A stretch of 64,000 nt of DNA from Burkholderia sp. WP9 (GCF_900104795.1 NZ_FNTG01000001.1:496001-560000); one strand, 5' to 3'. Positions 36,828 through 45,897 are shown, counted from the first letter of the stretch. Notes: generated by a model not told the origin, from the sequence alone. Numbers and translations: made by a program.

Positions 36828-38714
36828 TCAAACCGCGTCGCGCGTGCCGGCGCGCGGTGGCCAGCGTCCAATTCGCCCGCGCTGCTTCGAGCGCAGTACG
36901 GTCGTGGTGAACGAACGAGGCGACACATGGCGTGCCACGTAGCGTTCCAGCACGAGCGCAAGCGTGTACGGGCTCACGCCACCGAACTCCGTTTCGTCGA
37001 AAGTCAGCTCGCATTCAATCCCGCGGCCGAACATGTGATCGCCGTCGAGCGCCAGACGACGGTTGACAGGCGTGGCGGTTGCGCCCACGAGCCCCGCGAC
37101 CTGACGCCGCAATTCATGAGACTCGGTGCCCAGGTACAGGTCCATCAGCGTGCGCAGTGCGTCGCCGGCGCACGGTTGATCCGGCCGGCCATCGAACGCC
37201 CTGTAGGTGAAGCTCAGTTGTCCGATCAACTGCCATGCGCGCCTACCGAACGCAAGCGGTGGCCGTGGCGTCGTCGGCGCGCGTAGCAGGCCAATGCTCT
37301 TTTGGGGAATCGAGCTCGCCACAGACAGGTCGGACACGCCGTTGCGCGGCACCACGCACGGGAGGTCACGATTGGTCAGGAGCGCTTCGAGCGACACATT
37401 GCGAATGCCTTCGGCATCCGGCATTCCGTTTTCGTCCAACAGCGAGAGGAACGTGCGTGTTTCCGTGAACGGCCGGCGGCTGCCGTAGTGGCGGGAGTCA
37501 TCAGCCGGGCGGGCCAACTCGCGCCGTATCGTAAAGTAGCGCCCGCTTTGACCATCGCCATCCCGGTAGCGCGCGTGCAGTGGATGGAATCGCAGCGCTT
37601 CGGCATGTTCCGAAACCTGTCCCCAGGCACCCGATACCGAATACACCTCGTAGTCGCGCGGAAATTTGGCCACAGGCACGAGCGGGTGGTCAGCTGCCCG
37701 AGCGCCAAGCGCCAGCCACTCGGTGCGCCGTGGAAACAGGTTGATGATGGGCGTGCAGAACAGCGCGAAATGCGACGCGTCGACCGTCTCTGCCAGCTTG
37801 TCCACGCGGCGGTCGAGTAACACGATGATTTCAGCCTCAGTGCTGCCGATGGCGGACAACCCCTTGCCAAGGCCGGTGAGCGTGAAAAACCAGAAGCGTG
37901 CGGGACAGCTGAAATACTCCTGCAACAGGTTGTGCCCGTGAAACTTGTGAGGAACGGCGGGCAGCAGGCTCTGTTCCGGTTCGAGTGCATCATGCACGAC
38001 CGCATTCTCGGTGACGACATGCAGCGTGCCGGTCGTGAACTCGCCGGGTACGCCCGTGATGGTGGCCACGCCGGCCGCGTGAACCAGTTCGAACAGGTGT
38101 GAGGCGCTCGCTTCGGCGCCGGCCAGGCAGACCGTCAGCCGGTCGAGTTCCGCGAGACTTGAGATCGGTGCGCCGTTGATCGTTCGCAGAAGAAGCCGCA
38201 GCGCGCCCTGTATCTGCACGTCTTGGGCGACGTAGCGGCCGAGCCCCGGAATGTCGGGCGGGATGCCGGTTAGCCGTGCCTGCGCGATTTCCAGTGGATA
38301 CAACGTCACGTCCTGGCTGCTGCGGAACTCACAGGCCGTCAACTCACCGTCTGGCACGCGTGACATGAAGGCGGTGCCGCGCGGCACCACGGTTGCGTTG
38401 GCGAACTGCTTTCCTCGTACGAGCGGGAACACACGCGCGACAGCCATTGAGGGAGTCTGGCTGACATAGTTCGGATAGAGGGTTTGCAGCAGCGGCTGGG
38501 TGAACTCCGCGAAGGTTTCATCGAGGCGCATCTGCATGCGCGCGGTCGAGAAGGCCGATGACTGGAGCAAGCGCTCGACGAAGGGATCGCCGACTTCGCC
38601 CGCCTGCATGCCGAGTCGCTTCGCGATCTTCGGATGCGCGTTGGCAAACTCCTGCGCCAGTTCGTGCATGTAGAGCAGTTCGGCGTTGTAGTGCTCAAGA
38701 AGTCGCGGATGCAT
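36828..38714 (-). CDS. tssF: Type VI secretion baseplate protein TssF
   Basis: Baseplate component that, with TssG, TssE and TssK, forms the wedge around the VgrG spike. The 628-aa sequence runs the full family length: MHPRLLEHYNAELLYMHELA, the characteristic GDPFVERLLQSSAF, LYPNYVSQTPSMAVARVFP, YFSCPARFWFFTLTGL, and the C-terminal RSKQRGRIGRWPPRAGTR. It appears intact. Unusually, tssG does not follow; the gap of 88 bases leads to vgrG. A complete T6SS must therefore be encoded elsewhere, or this copy is a relic carried with the spike. Start support is weak, with no good ribosome-binding site seen. Confidence 0.93.
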   Translation of the reverse strand: MHPRLLEHYNAELLYMHELAQEFANAHPKIAKRLGMQAGEVGDPFVERLLQSSAFSTARMQMRLDETFAEFTQPLLQTLYPNYVSQTPSMAVARVFPLVRGKQFANATVVPRGTAFMSRVPDGELTACEFRSSQDVTLYPLEIAQARLTGIPPDIPGLGRYVAQDVQIQGALRLLLRTINGAPISSLAELDRLTVCLAGAEASASHLFELVHAAGVATITGVPGEFTTGTLHVVTENAVVHDALEPEQSLLPAVPHKFHGHNLLQEYFSCPARFWFFTLTGLGKGLSAIGSTEAEIIVLLDRRVDKLAETVDASHFALFCTPIINLFPRRTEWLALGARAADHPLVPVAKFPRDYEVYSVSGAWGQVSEHAEALRFHPLHARYRDGDGQSGRYFTIRRELARPADDSRHYGSRRPFTETRTFLSLLDENGMPDAEGIRNVSLEALLTNRDLPCVVPRNGVSDLSVASSIPQKSIGLLRAPTTPRPPLAFGRRAWQLIGQLSFTYRAFDGRPDQPCAGDALRTLMDLYLGTESHELRRQVAGLVGATATPVNRRLALDGDHMFGRGIECELTFDETEFGGVSPYTLALVLERYVARHVSPRSFTTTVLRSKQRGRIGRWPPRAGTRDAV

Positions 38715-39564
38715 CTGTGCACATTATCTCGGGCAGCGCCTTGGCAAGGCAAACGGAAGGGTGCGTCCGTTGCAGGGGTGGACACGCGTGTCCTCTACAT
38801 ATCCCATCGCTATGTCATCCTTATTATTTGAGTTGAAAGACAGACCGGAACCGTCATTGAAGCGTAAGCCGGCCCATCCTGCCATCGGAAAATTCACAAA
38901 AGGGCGGGAGATATTTCCCTTAGGGCGCACGCGTCGAACACAGTGCGAATTGACTGCGCGAGGTCAGCGCGCACTGCTTTCCTGATCGGTCCCATTAGCG
39001 TTGCAATGATTTGCCTTGCGTCGTTGGTCGAGTCAGCGGTTACGGCCTCTCCAGGCTCCTGTGTTTTGCCCTGACCCGTTGCGACACTTCGTCAAACCGG
39101 CCGTCGACAATCTGGGTTCGTGCCGTTTAAATATGACGTGTACGACGCAGATGAATCAGCAAAGCGATGCTGTCGCCGTGAGCGCTGTGAGAACCTGCAT
39201 GATTCGCGATGAGCGAAATCTGATCGCTACCTTCGATAGCGGCACGGTGATTCTTATCCCGCGGCGCACAGCGAGGCTGCATAGCTAGCCGGGAACCGAT
39301 TCACGTCGTGACCGCTTCCGCTCATGGGCGTTGCCGCTGCGGACAAGCCACCACCGTTCAGCAAGACAATCCATTTACCAATTAAGGTGTTCGTCAACGG
39401 CCTTGTTCCGAGTCGTGCATATGCCGGCCAGGTGTTGGGAAGCGAAGCGGGTGAGCAAACACCACCCGTGCGAGAAACAGATCGGCACACTCCATCTTGT
39501 CGCGCCAGGCGCGCGGCCCTCTCGCGCTACGTGCACAGGCAAGCGGATCGCGAGAGGCTCCTCA
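38715..39564. other. Long divergent gap between tssF and the zincin gene
   Basis: About 850 bases. It probably contains the promoters of the tssF-vgrG cassette and of the zincin gene, with an AT-rich stretch around 38815-38840. Within it one short frame (39133-39288) is a possible small gene, listed separately. I see no transposase, tssG remnant or PAAR gene in any frame. Confidence 0.4.
39133..39288 (+). CDS. Possible small protein, DUF2442-like fragment (51 aa)
   Basis: The frame from ATG 39133 encodes 51 aa. Its second half, IRDERNLIATFDSGTVIL, faintly resembles the beta-strand pattern (LxVxFxDGxxxxV) of DUF2442 proteins. There is no clear ribosome-binding site, and an in-frame ATG at 39151 is another possible start. 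It may be a real small gene or a remnant. Confidence 0.2.
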   Translation: MTCTTQMNQQSDAVAVSAVRTCMIRDERNLIATFDSGTVILIPRRTARLHS

Positions 39565-40971
39565 ATGGCTAACGGATGGATGGATATGGCATCGAACTTG
39601 AGTGTGGGAACGAACGTGGTCACTGGTCAGGAATCCTACTTTGGTGACGTGAAGCTGAAACCCGAGCAGATCAGGCTCGTCAATGCGAGCCCCCAGTTTC
39701 AATCCCAATTATTCGATTATGGCAGTGACGTGAGTTCGGGCAATATGGATCCGATGAGCAGGGGTAAAGACATCGCCACGTATTTCGACGGCAGGCACAT
39801 CGTAATCGGTCAATATCAACACTCGACGATGTCAGACGCTGCTGTGCTGGGTCATTTGTCGCATGAAATTGGTCACTACGAGAATCGCGCGAACGATAAA
39901 GCGTTCAAGTCGCAGTATGCCGTCAATCCGCGCGATCCCCAGGCCTATAACGTGGCGGCGCTAATCGGTGCTCATCAAGAAGGGGAGGCGGTCGCGAATA
40001 ACTATCAGATTCAACAGGAAATCCAGAAAAACACGGCCTCTGGGAACGCGCCTGCAACCCAGATCGACGTTAGCGGACTCCGAGGCGTCCAGGAAAAACT
40101 CGATGCGCTGCACGCAGTCGATGTAGGCGCAGGCAAGTCGAGCGCGGAGGATCGCAATAATCTTATCGTTGCCGGGATGAACGCCTATGTTAATGCAAAT
40201 CCTTCCACCGCGACCGGTAAGTCCTACTACCAATACTACGGGGAGGGCAGTCGCGCGCCGGCACCTGAAACCGGCAGTATCAAGCAGGTAGAGTTCACCG
40301 GCGACGAGCAGGGTGACATTAATTCGATGACTGAGCATTGGGCGTCCGGCGATGTCGGCACGCAGACGTTCTCAAGAGGCAAAATCCAGACTGCAGAACT
40401 CGCGGACGCTCACGGCGAATTAACCTCGACAGCGGCCTATAGTTACGCAAAGGACGGTGCCTATTCGGTCGACGTCAGGAACGGCGCGGGGCGTGAAACT
40501 GAGCGTGCCGAGTTCAATGCGGACAGGTCAGGAACAGTGCGCGATTATGCGAGCGATAACTCGTCTCAAGCCACTTCGTTCGATGCGAAAAACCGCAACA
40601 CGCAGATTGCCCAATTCGACGGCAAGGGAGAGAAAATCGAAGCGAATTACATCGTTCCAGAAACGGGGAAGTTCGCAGTTCAGGATCGCAAGTCAACGGA
40701 CGGCGGGCGTACGGTGTCCAACTATGATGCAGAAGGACGTGTTCGGGCGCAGTTCCAGTACGATCGCGATGGACAGCCCGTATTGTCGCGTGACCTTGAC
40801 GAGAATGGTAAGGATACGTTCCTGGTGGAGTACCACAAAGACGGTAGCCGGACAGTCGCAACTGTCAATGCCGACGGTTCCGAGACTGCCCATATAGTTG
40901 ACAGGAACGGCATGCGTGGCAAGGACGTCACGTTGCAGCCGCCAAAGGAAGCGGGCGCGGCTGAAGCCTGA
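39565..40971 (+). CDS. Putative zincin metallopeptidase with YD-like repeat tail
   Basis: A 468-aa protein with no signal peptide. The N-terminal third contains HEIGH (residues 100-104) within LGHLSHEIGHYENRAND, an HExxH zinc site. HQEGEA, about 36 residues on, may supply the third ligand. Residues ~240-450 are short Asp/Gly/Tyr repeats such as FDAKNRNTQIAQFDGKGEK, NYDAEGRVRAQFQYDRDGQ and NADGSETAHIVDRNG. They resemble the YD/RHS repeats of polymorphic toxins but are placed after the enzyme domain. GAGAGG lies before the ATG at 39565; the frame is open from 39331, but that part looks non-coding. Its divergence from tssF/vgrG suggests T6SS cargo. No immunity gene is visible beside it. Family assignment is uncertain. 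Confidence 0.62.
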   Translation: MANGWMDMASNLSVGTNVVTGQESYFGDVKLKPEQIRLVNASPQFQSQLFDYGSDVSSGNMDPMSRGKDIATYFDGRHIVIGQYQHSTMSDAAVLGHLSHEIGHYENRANDKAFKSQYAVNPRDPQAYNVAALIGAHQEGEAVANNYQIQQEIQKNTASGNAPATQIDVSGLRGVQEKLDALHAVDVGAGKSSAEDRNNLIVAGMNAYVNANPSTATGKSYYQYYGEGSRAPAPETGSIKQVEFTGDEQGDINSMTEHWASGDVGTQTFSRGKIQTAELADAHGELTSTAAYSYAKDGAYSVDVRNGAGRETERAEFNADRSGTVRDYASDNSSQATSFDAKNRNTQIAQFDGKGEKIEANYIVPETGKFAVQDRKSTDGGRTVSNYDAEGRVRAQFQYDRDGQPVLSRDLDENGKDTFLVEYHKDGSRTVATVNADGSETAHIVDRNGMRGKDVTLQPPKEAGAAEA

Positions 40972-40993
40972 CGGGTTGTTTGACCGGTGCGCG

Positions 40994-41013
40994 GGGCAGC
41001 CGAGCCGCTGCCC
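40994..41013. terminator. Hairpin after the zincin gene
   Basis: GGGCAGC (40994-41000) and GCTGCCC (41007-41013) form a 7-bp perfect stem with a 6-base loop, 23 bases past the stop. There is no T-tract, so terminator function is uncertain. Confidence 0.35.
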
Positions 41014-41158
41014 TGCACGCAAGGCAATCAAACCGTACGCCCAGCCAATAGGATGATATGGTCGTCCGCGCCGCGCATGGTCATATGCCTTGAGCGCCGC
41101 CAGCGGCAGTTGGGCGCGGACGCGTGCGCCGAAGTTTTCCGCTCCGCCCGTGCGGCCC

Positions 41159-41857
41159 TCACTCCCCACCAATCGCCCACTCCACCGCCGCTTGCGCATG
41201 CAACGCGGTCGTATCGAACACGGGCAACACCGAGTCTTCCGGCTTGATCAGCAACGTAATTTCCGTGCAGCCGAGAATCACCGCCTGCGCGCCACGGGCG
41301 GCCAGCGCCTCGATCACACGCCGATACACCGCGCGTGAAGCGTCATTCACCTTACCGTGGCACAGCTCGTCGTAGATGATGCGGTGCACCTCAGCACGTT
41401 CGGCTTCATCCGGAACCAGTGTTGTCAGGCCATAGCGCTCGCGCAGGCGCCCTGTGTAGAAAGTCTGCTCCATCGTATAGCGCGTGCCGAGCAAACCCAC
41501 TCGCTCGACGCCGGCCGCACGCAACGCGTTGCCGGTCGGGTCGGCGATATGCAGGAACGGCACGTCGATCGCCGCTTCGATCGATTCATACACGCGATGC
41601 ATCGTATTGGTTGCGAGCAGCACCAGACCGGCGCCGCCGCGTTCGAGTTGGCGCGCGGCATCGGCCAACTGTCGGCCAAGCGTGTCCCAGTCGCCCGCGC
41701 GCTGGAGCGCTTCGATCGGCGCGAAGTCGACGGTGAGCATCAGGCTGCGGGCGTTGTGGTGGCCGCCCAGGCGCGCTTTGGCGTGGCGGTTCAGGAGCCT
41801 GTAATACTCGGTGGACGATTCCCAACTCATCCCGCCGATCACCCCAATTGTTTTCAT
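41159..41857 (-). CDS. Aspartate/glutamate racemase family protein (YgeA type)
   Basis: A 232-aa protein with the family fold: MKTIGVIGGMSWESSTEYYR at the start, LLATNTMHRVY in the middle and ILGCTEITLLI near the end. Most racemases use two Cys residues. Here the first is Thr83 and the second Cys197, the same pair and numbering as E. coli YgeA, a racemase with broad L-amino-acid activity. A similar broad-specificity racemase or epimerase activity is likely. GGAGCAGG precedes the ATG. The gene is divergent from the deaminase gene. Confidence 0.88.
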   Translation of the reverse strand: MKTIGVIGGMSWESSTEYYRLLNRHAKARLGGHHNARSLMLTVDFAPIEALQRAGDWDTLGRQLADAARQLERGGAGLVLLATNTMHRVYESIEAAIDVPFLHIADPTGNALRAAGVERVGLLGTRYTMEQTFYTGRLRERYGLTTLVPDEAERAEVHRIIYDELCHGKVNDASRAVYRRVIEALAARGAQAVILGCTEITLLIKPEDSVLPVFDTTALHAQAAVEWAIGGE

Positions 41858-42070
41858 GGGCCTGCTCCCTGAGTGAATGACGGCGCGGCATCGACCGTCT
41901 GTCCGGCGAGTATAGGCGGGCGGCCGGACGCGCAGCCGGTACGGATCGCGCGCCGCTCGCCGGTACGGCCAGATGAAAAAACGCGCAAAAAACGCCGGAT
42001 AAACGTCGCCACGCGCTTTCTGACGCCGATAAAATCGTGATCAATCAGGAAGGGCCAAAGGGAGCGATAC

Positions 42071-43363
42071 ATGGATCTGATCATCCGCCGCGCGACGTTG
42101 CCAGCGGGCGCCGCGCCGCAGCACAAGGAGCCGGTCGACATCGGCATCGAAGCGGGCCGCATCGTCGCCGTCGAACCGAATCTGGCCGCGAGCGCGCGCG
42201 AAGAAATCGATGCCGCCGGTTCACTTGTCACGCCGCCGTTCGTCGATCCGCATTTCCATATGGACGCGACGCTCTCGTACGGATTGCCACGCGTGAACGC
42301 ATCGGGCACGCTGCTGGAGGGCATCGCGCTATGGGGCGAACTGAAGCCGGACCTCACGCAGGAGGCGCTGATCGAGCGCGCGCTGCAGTATTGCGACTGG
42401 GCCGTCGCGCGCGGGCTGCTGGCCATCCGCAGCCACGTGGATGTGTGTGATCCGCGCCTGCTCGCGGTCGAGGCGCTGGTCGAAGTGAAACGCCGCGTCG
42501 CGCCGTATCTCGACCTGCAACTGGTGGCCTTTCCACAAGACGGTGTGTTGCGCAGCGCGGGCGCTTTCGAGAATCTCAAACGGTCGATCTCGATGGGCGT
42601 GGATGTGGTCGGCGGCATTCCGCATTTCGAGCGCACCATGGCCGACGGCGCGCAGTCCGTGCGTCTCTTGTGCGAGTACGCGGCGGAGCAGGGCTTGCGC
42701 GTGGACATGCATTGCGATGAATCGGACGACCCTTTGTCGCGTCACATCGAGACGCTCGCGGCCGAAACGCATCGGCTCGACTTGCAGGGGCGCGTGACCG
42801 GCTCGCATCTGACCTCGATGCATTCCATGGACAACTACTACGTCAGCAAACTCCTGCCGCTAATGCGCGAGGCGGGCGTCGCGGCGATTGCGAATCCGCT
42901 GATCAACATCACGCTGCAAGGCCGCAGCGACACCTATCCGAAACGTCGCGGCATGACACGCGTGCCGGAAATGATGGCAGCGGGCATCAACGTCGCGTTC
43001 GGCCACGATTGCGTGATGGACCCGTGGTACAGCCTCGGCTCGGGCGACATGCTGGAAGTCGCGCACATGGGTTTGCATGTGGCGCAGATGACGGGCGTCG
43101 AAGGCATGCGCGCCTGCTTCGACGCGGTGACGGTGAACGCCGCGCGCATTCTCGGCCTCGAAGGCTACGGCATCGCGCCGGGCTGCGCGGCCAATCTCGT
43201 GTTGCTCGACGCGCGCGATCCGGTGGAAGCAATCCGCTTGCGCGCGGCGCGTCTTGCTGTGGTGAGTCGCGGCAAGGTGGTAAGCCACGCGCCGGCTGCG
43301 CGTGCCGCGTTGTCGCTCGAAGGGCGGCCATCGGAAGTGGATTTCAAACTGCATCGCGCCTAG
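42071..43363 (+). CDS. Cytosine-deaminase-like amidohydrolase (CodA family)
   Basis: Metal-dependent deaminase of the amidohydrolase superfamily. Alignment by eye keeps E. coli CodA numbering: His61 and His63 in VDPHFHMDAT, HCDESDD for the distal site, and Asp313 in FGHDCVMDPWYSLG. In CodA residue 314 is an Asp lining the pyrimidine pocket; here it is Cys314. Substrate preference may therefore differ from cytosine, for example towards another N-heterocycle. The 430-aa length is normal. GGGAG lies close before the ATG. No purine or pyrimidine transport gene is adjacent. Confidence 0.88.
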   Translation: MDLIIRRATLPAGAAPQHKEPVDIGIEAGRIVAVEPNLAASAREEIDAAGSLVTPPFVDPHFHMDATLSYGLPRVNASGTLLEGIALWGELKPDLTQEALIERALQYCDWAVARGLLAIRSHVDVCDPRLLAVEALVEVKRRVAPYLDLQLVAFPQDGVLRSAGAFENLKRSISMGVDVVGGIPHFERTMADGAQSVRLLCEYAAEQGLRVDMHCDESDDPLSRHIETLAAETHRLDLQGRVTGSHLTSMHSMDNYYVSKLLPLMREAGVAAIANPLINITLQGRSDTYPKRRGMTRVPEMMAAGINVAFGHDCVMDPWYSLGSGDMLEVAHMGLHVAQMTGVEGMRACFDAVTVNAARILGLEGYGIAPGCAANLVLLDARDPVEAIRLRAARLAVVSRGKVVSHAPAARAALSLEGRPSEVDFKLHRA

Positions 43364-43388
43364 CTGCGCGTTCAGCGCTGACAAAGAA

Positions 43389-43424
43389 AAAGCCGGTGCT
43401 TGCGTTAAGCAAGTCACCGGCTTT
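43389..43424. terminator. Bidirectional terminator between codA-like gene and prlC
   Basis: A long hairpin: AAAGCCGGTG plus CTTGC pairs with GCAAG plus CACCGGCTTT, with one unpaired T and the loop GTTAA. The A-rich left flank gives a T-run in the other direction. It sits between two convergent genes. Confidence 0.85.
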
Positions 43425-43462
43425 CATCGGCTCACCCAAGCGCCGACGCTCGCATTAACCCC

Positions 43463-45571
43463 TCAATGCGCCGCGCCCGGCGTCATGCCGTTGTGACGCA
43501 GCAGTGCGTCGATATTCGGCTCGCGGCCGCGGAATGCCTTGAACGATTCCATCGCCGGACGGCTGCCGCCCACTTCCAGAATCTCCTTGCGATAACGCAT
43601 GCCGGTCGCCTGATCGAGCACGCTGCCGCTCGCCGCTTGCGCCGCTTCTTCAAATGCCGCGTAGGCGTCGGCAGAGAGCACTTCAGCCCATTTATAGCTG
43701 TAGTAGCCCGCCGCATAGCCGCCCGCGAAAATATGGCTGAACGTATTCGGCCAGCGCGAGAACGGCGCTTGCGGCACGACGTGGAAGCGCTCGTTGATTT
43801 CGCTCGCGAGTTCGGTGGCGTTCTTCGTGCCGGAGGCGTCGAAGCCGGTATGCAGTTGCATGTCGAACATCGAGAATACGATCTGGCGCAGCGTGCCCAG
43901 ACCGCTCTGGAAGTTCTTCGCGGCGAGCATCTTGTCGAACAGTTCGCGCGGCAACGGCTTGGCGGTTTCGACGTGCGAAGTCATGTCGCTCAGCACGTCC
44001 CACTCCCAACAGAAATTCTCCATGAATTGCGACGGCAGTTCGACCGCGTCCCACTCCACGCCGTTGATGCCCGACACGCCCAGCTCATCCACACGCGTGA
44101 GCATGTGATGCAAGCCGTGACCGAACTCGTGGAACAGCGTGATCACTTCGTCGTGCGTGAAGCAGGCGGGCTTGCCGCCGACCGGCGCCGAGAAGTTGCA
44201 GGTCAGATACGCGACCGGCGTTTGCACGCTGCCATGCGTGTGCTTGTGACGGCCGCGCGCGTCGTCCATCCAGGCGCCGCCGCGTTTGCCTTCACGCGCA
44301 TACAGATCGAGGTAGAACTGCGCGACGAGCCCGCCGTCCTGATTCTCGACGCGGAAAAAGCGCACGTCCGGATGCCACACGGCCGCTTCGTCGCGGCGGA
44401 TGCGCACGCCGAACAGCGTTTCCGTGACCTTGAAAAGACCCTTGAAGACAGCGTCTTCCGGTAAGTACTGTTTGACCTCGTTCTCGGAGAACGAATAGCG
44501 CTTCTGACGCAGACGCTCCGCGGCAAACGTCATGTCCCACGGTTGCAGCTCGCTCATGCCGAGTTCGTTCGCGGCGAATTCGCGCAGCTCCTTCCAGTCC
44601 TGCTCCGCATGCGGACGCGCACGCGTGGCGAGGTCTTCGAGGAAGCTCATGACCTGGGCGGGCGACTCGGCCATTTTCGGCGCGAGCGAGACTTCGGCGA
44701 AGTTGTTGAAGCCGAGCATGTGCGCTTCTTCGGCGCGCAGCTTCAACTGCTCGGCGAGCACCGCCGTGTTGTCCCACTCGGGCTTGCCGTTGCCGTATTG
44801 CGGGCCGAGCTCCGAGGCGCGCGTCACGTATGCGCGATACATCGCCTCGCGCATGGGGCGATTTTCCGAGTACTGCATCACCGGGAAATACGACGGGAAA
44901 TGCAGCGTGAATTTGTAGCCGGTTTTGCCTTCGCGCTCGGCCGCTTCCCTGGCGGCTTCGACCACGTCTTCGGGCAGGCCGGCCAGTTGCGCTTCATTGC
45001 CGGCTTCGACGATATACGCATACGCATTGGTCGCGTCGAGCACGTGATCCGAAAACGCTTTCGAGAGCGCCGCCTGACGTTCCTGCAATTCGGCGAAATG
45101 CGGCTTCTGGTCTTCCGGCAATTCCGCGCCGGACAGGCGGAAATCGCGCAGCGCATTGCCGAGGATCTTCTTGCGTTCGCCGGTCAGCGAGGCGAAATCG
45201 CTACTGGCATGCAGCGCCTTGTACTTCTCGTACAGCGCGAGATTCTGTCCAACGCTCGACCAGAATTCGGTGACACGCGGCAGATTCTCGCCATACACGG
45301 CGCGCAACTCGGGCGTATCGGCGACGGCGTTCAGATGGCCGACCACGCTCCAGGCGCGCGACAGCGGTTCGGTCGCGCGCTCGACCGGTTCGACCACGTC
45401 GGCCCACGAGGCGGGCGTGATCGGCTGGGCGGCGCGCTCGACGGCGGCGGCAGCGTCGGCGAGCAGCACATCGAGGGCGGGCGTGACGTGTTCGGGACGG
45501 ATTTGGCCAAAGCGCGGCAGGTCGGAGAAATCGAGGAGCGGATTGTCGTGATTCGAGGCGGTAGTGGACAT
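43463..45571 (-). CDS. prlC: Oligopeptidase A (M3 metallopeptidase)
   Basis: Cytoplasmic zinc endopeptidase that degrades signal-peptide fragments and other short peptides. The 702-aa sequence shows the thimet-family zinc site in LFHEFGHGLHHMLTRV and the second zinc-ligand helix in GVEWDAVELPSQFMENFCWE. The N-terminus PLLDFSDLPRFGQIRPEHV is typical of bacterial PrlC. The frame is open to 45775, but AGGAAG lies just before the ATG at 45571, which gives the family start. Convergent with the codA-like gene. Confidence 0.95.
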   Translation of the reverse strand: MSTTASNHDNPLLDFSDLPRFGQIRPEHVTPALDVLLADAAAAVERAAQPITPASWADVVEPVERATEPLSRAWSVVGHLNAVADTPELRAVYGENLPRVTEFWSSVGQNLALYEKYKALHASSDFASLTGERKKILGNALRDFRLSGAELPEDQKPHFAELQERQAALSKAFSDHVLDATNAYAYIVEAGNEAQLAGLPEDVVEAAREAAEREGKTGYKFTLHFPSYFPVMQYSENRPMREAMYRAYVTRASELGPQYGNGKPEWDNTAVLAEQLKLRAEEAHMLGFNNFAEVSLAPKMAESPAQVMSFLEDLATRARPHAEQDWKELREFAANELGMSELQPWDMTFAAERLRQKRYSFSENEVKQYLPEDAVFKGLFKVTETLFGVRIRRDEAAVWHPDVRFFRVENQDGGLVAQFYLDLYAREGKRGGAWMDDARGRHKHTHGSVQTPVAYLTCNFSAPVGGKPACFTHDEVITLFHEFGHGLHHMLTRVDELGVSGINGVEWDAVELPSQFMENFCWEWDVLSDMTSHVETAKPLPRELFDKMLAAKNFQSGLGTLRQIVFSMFDMQLHTGFDASGTKNATELASEINERFHVVPQAPFSRWPNTFSHIFAGGYAAGYYSYKWAEVLSADAYAAFEEAAQAASGSVLDQATGMRYRKEILEVGGSRPAMESFKAFRGREPNIDALLRHNGMTPGAAH

Positions 45572-45897
45572 GAGGCTTCCTGTCTGACGCGGGTGAACGG
45601 GTAATCGGTGCATGGACGGGTATTCCCTTGGGCAACGCCCTTCGGGGCGCGCGCGACGACGCCCTGTCGCAGCCGATACAGACATTATTGGGGCAGGGCG
45701 CGCCGATTCCAATCCGTCGGCAGACAAATTATCAGATGTCGCCGTGCCGTGCGGGTTGCAGGACAAGCGGGACAAGCGCGGCGCGGGGGCAAAAGCGCCA
45801 CTGTGCTTTGTGCGAAAACGAACGGTTCCAATTGCTGCTATGCGGCAAGGTGGGGTGTCGCTACCGGTCAGCGGCGTTTTTCGTAAAAGAGGTATGG

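Noticed and set aside
40900..41158. Direct repeat of the tRNA-fMet 3' end that would mark an island boundary
   Set aside because: No copy of the T-arm and acceptor sequence was found by eye; an alignment search would be needed to exclude a diverged copy.
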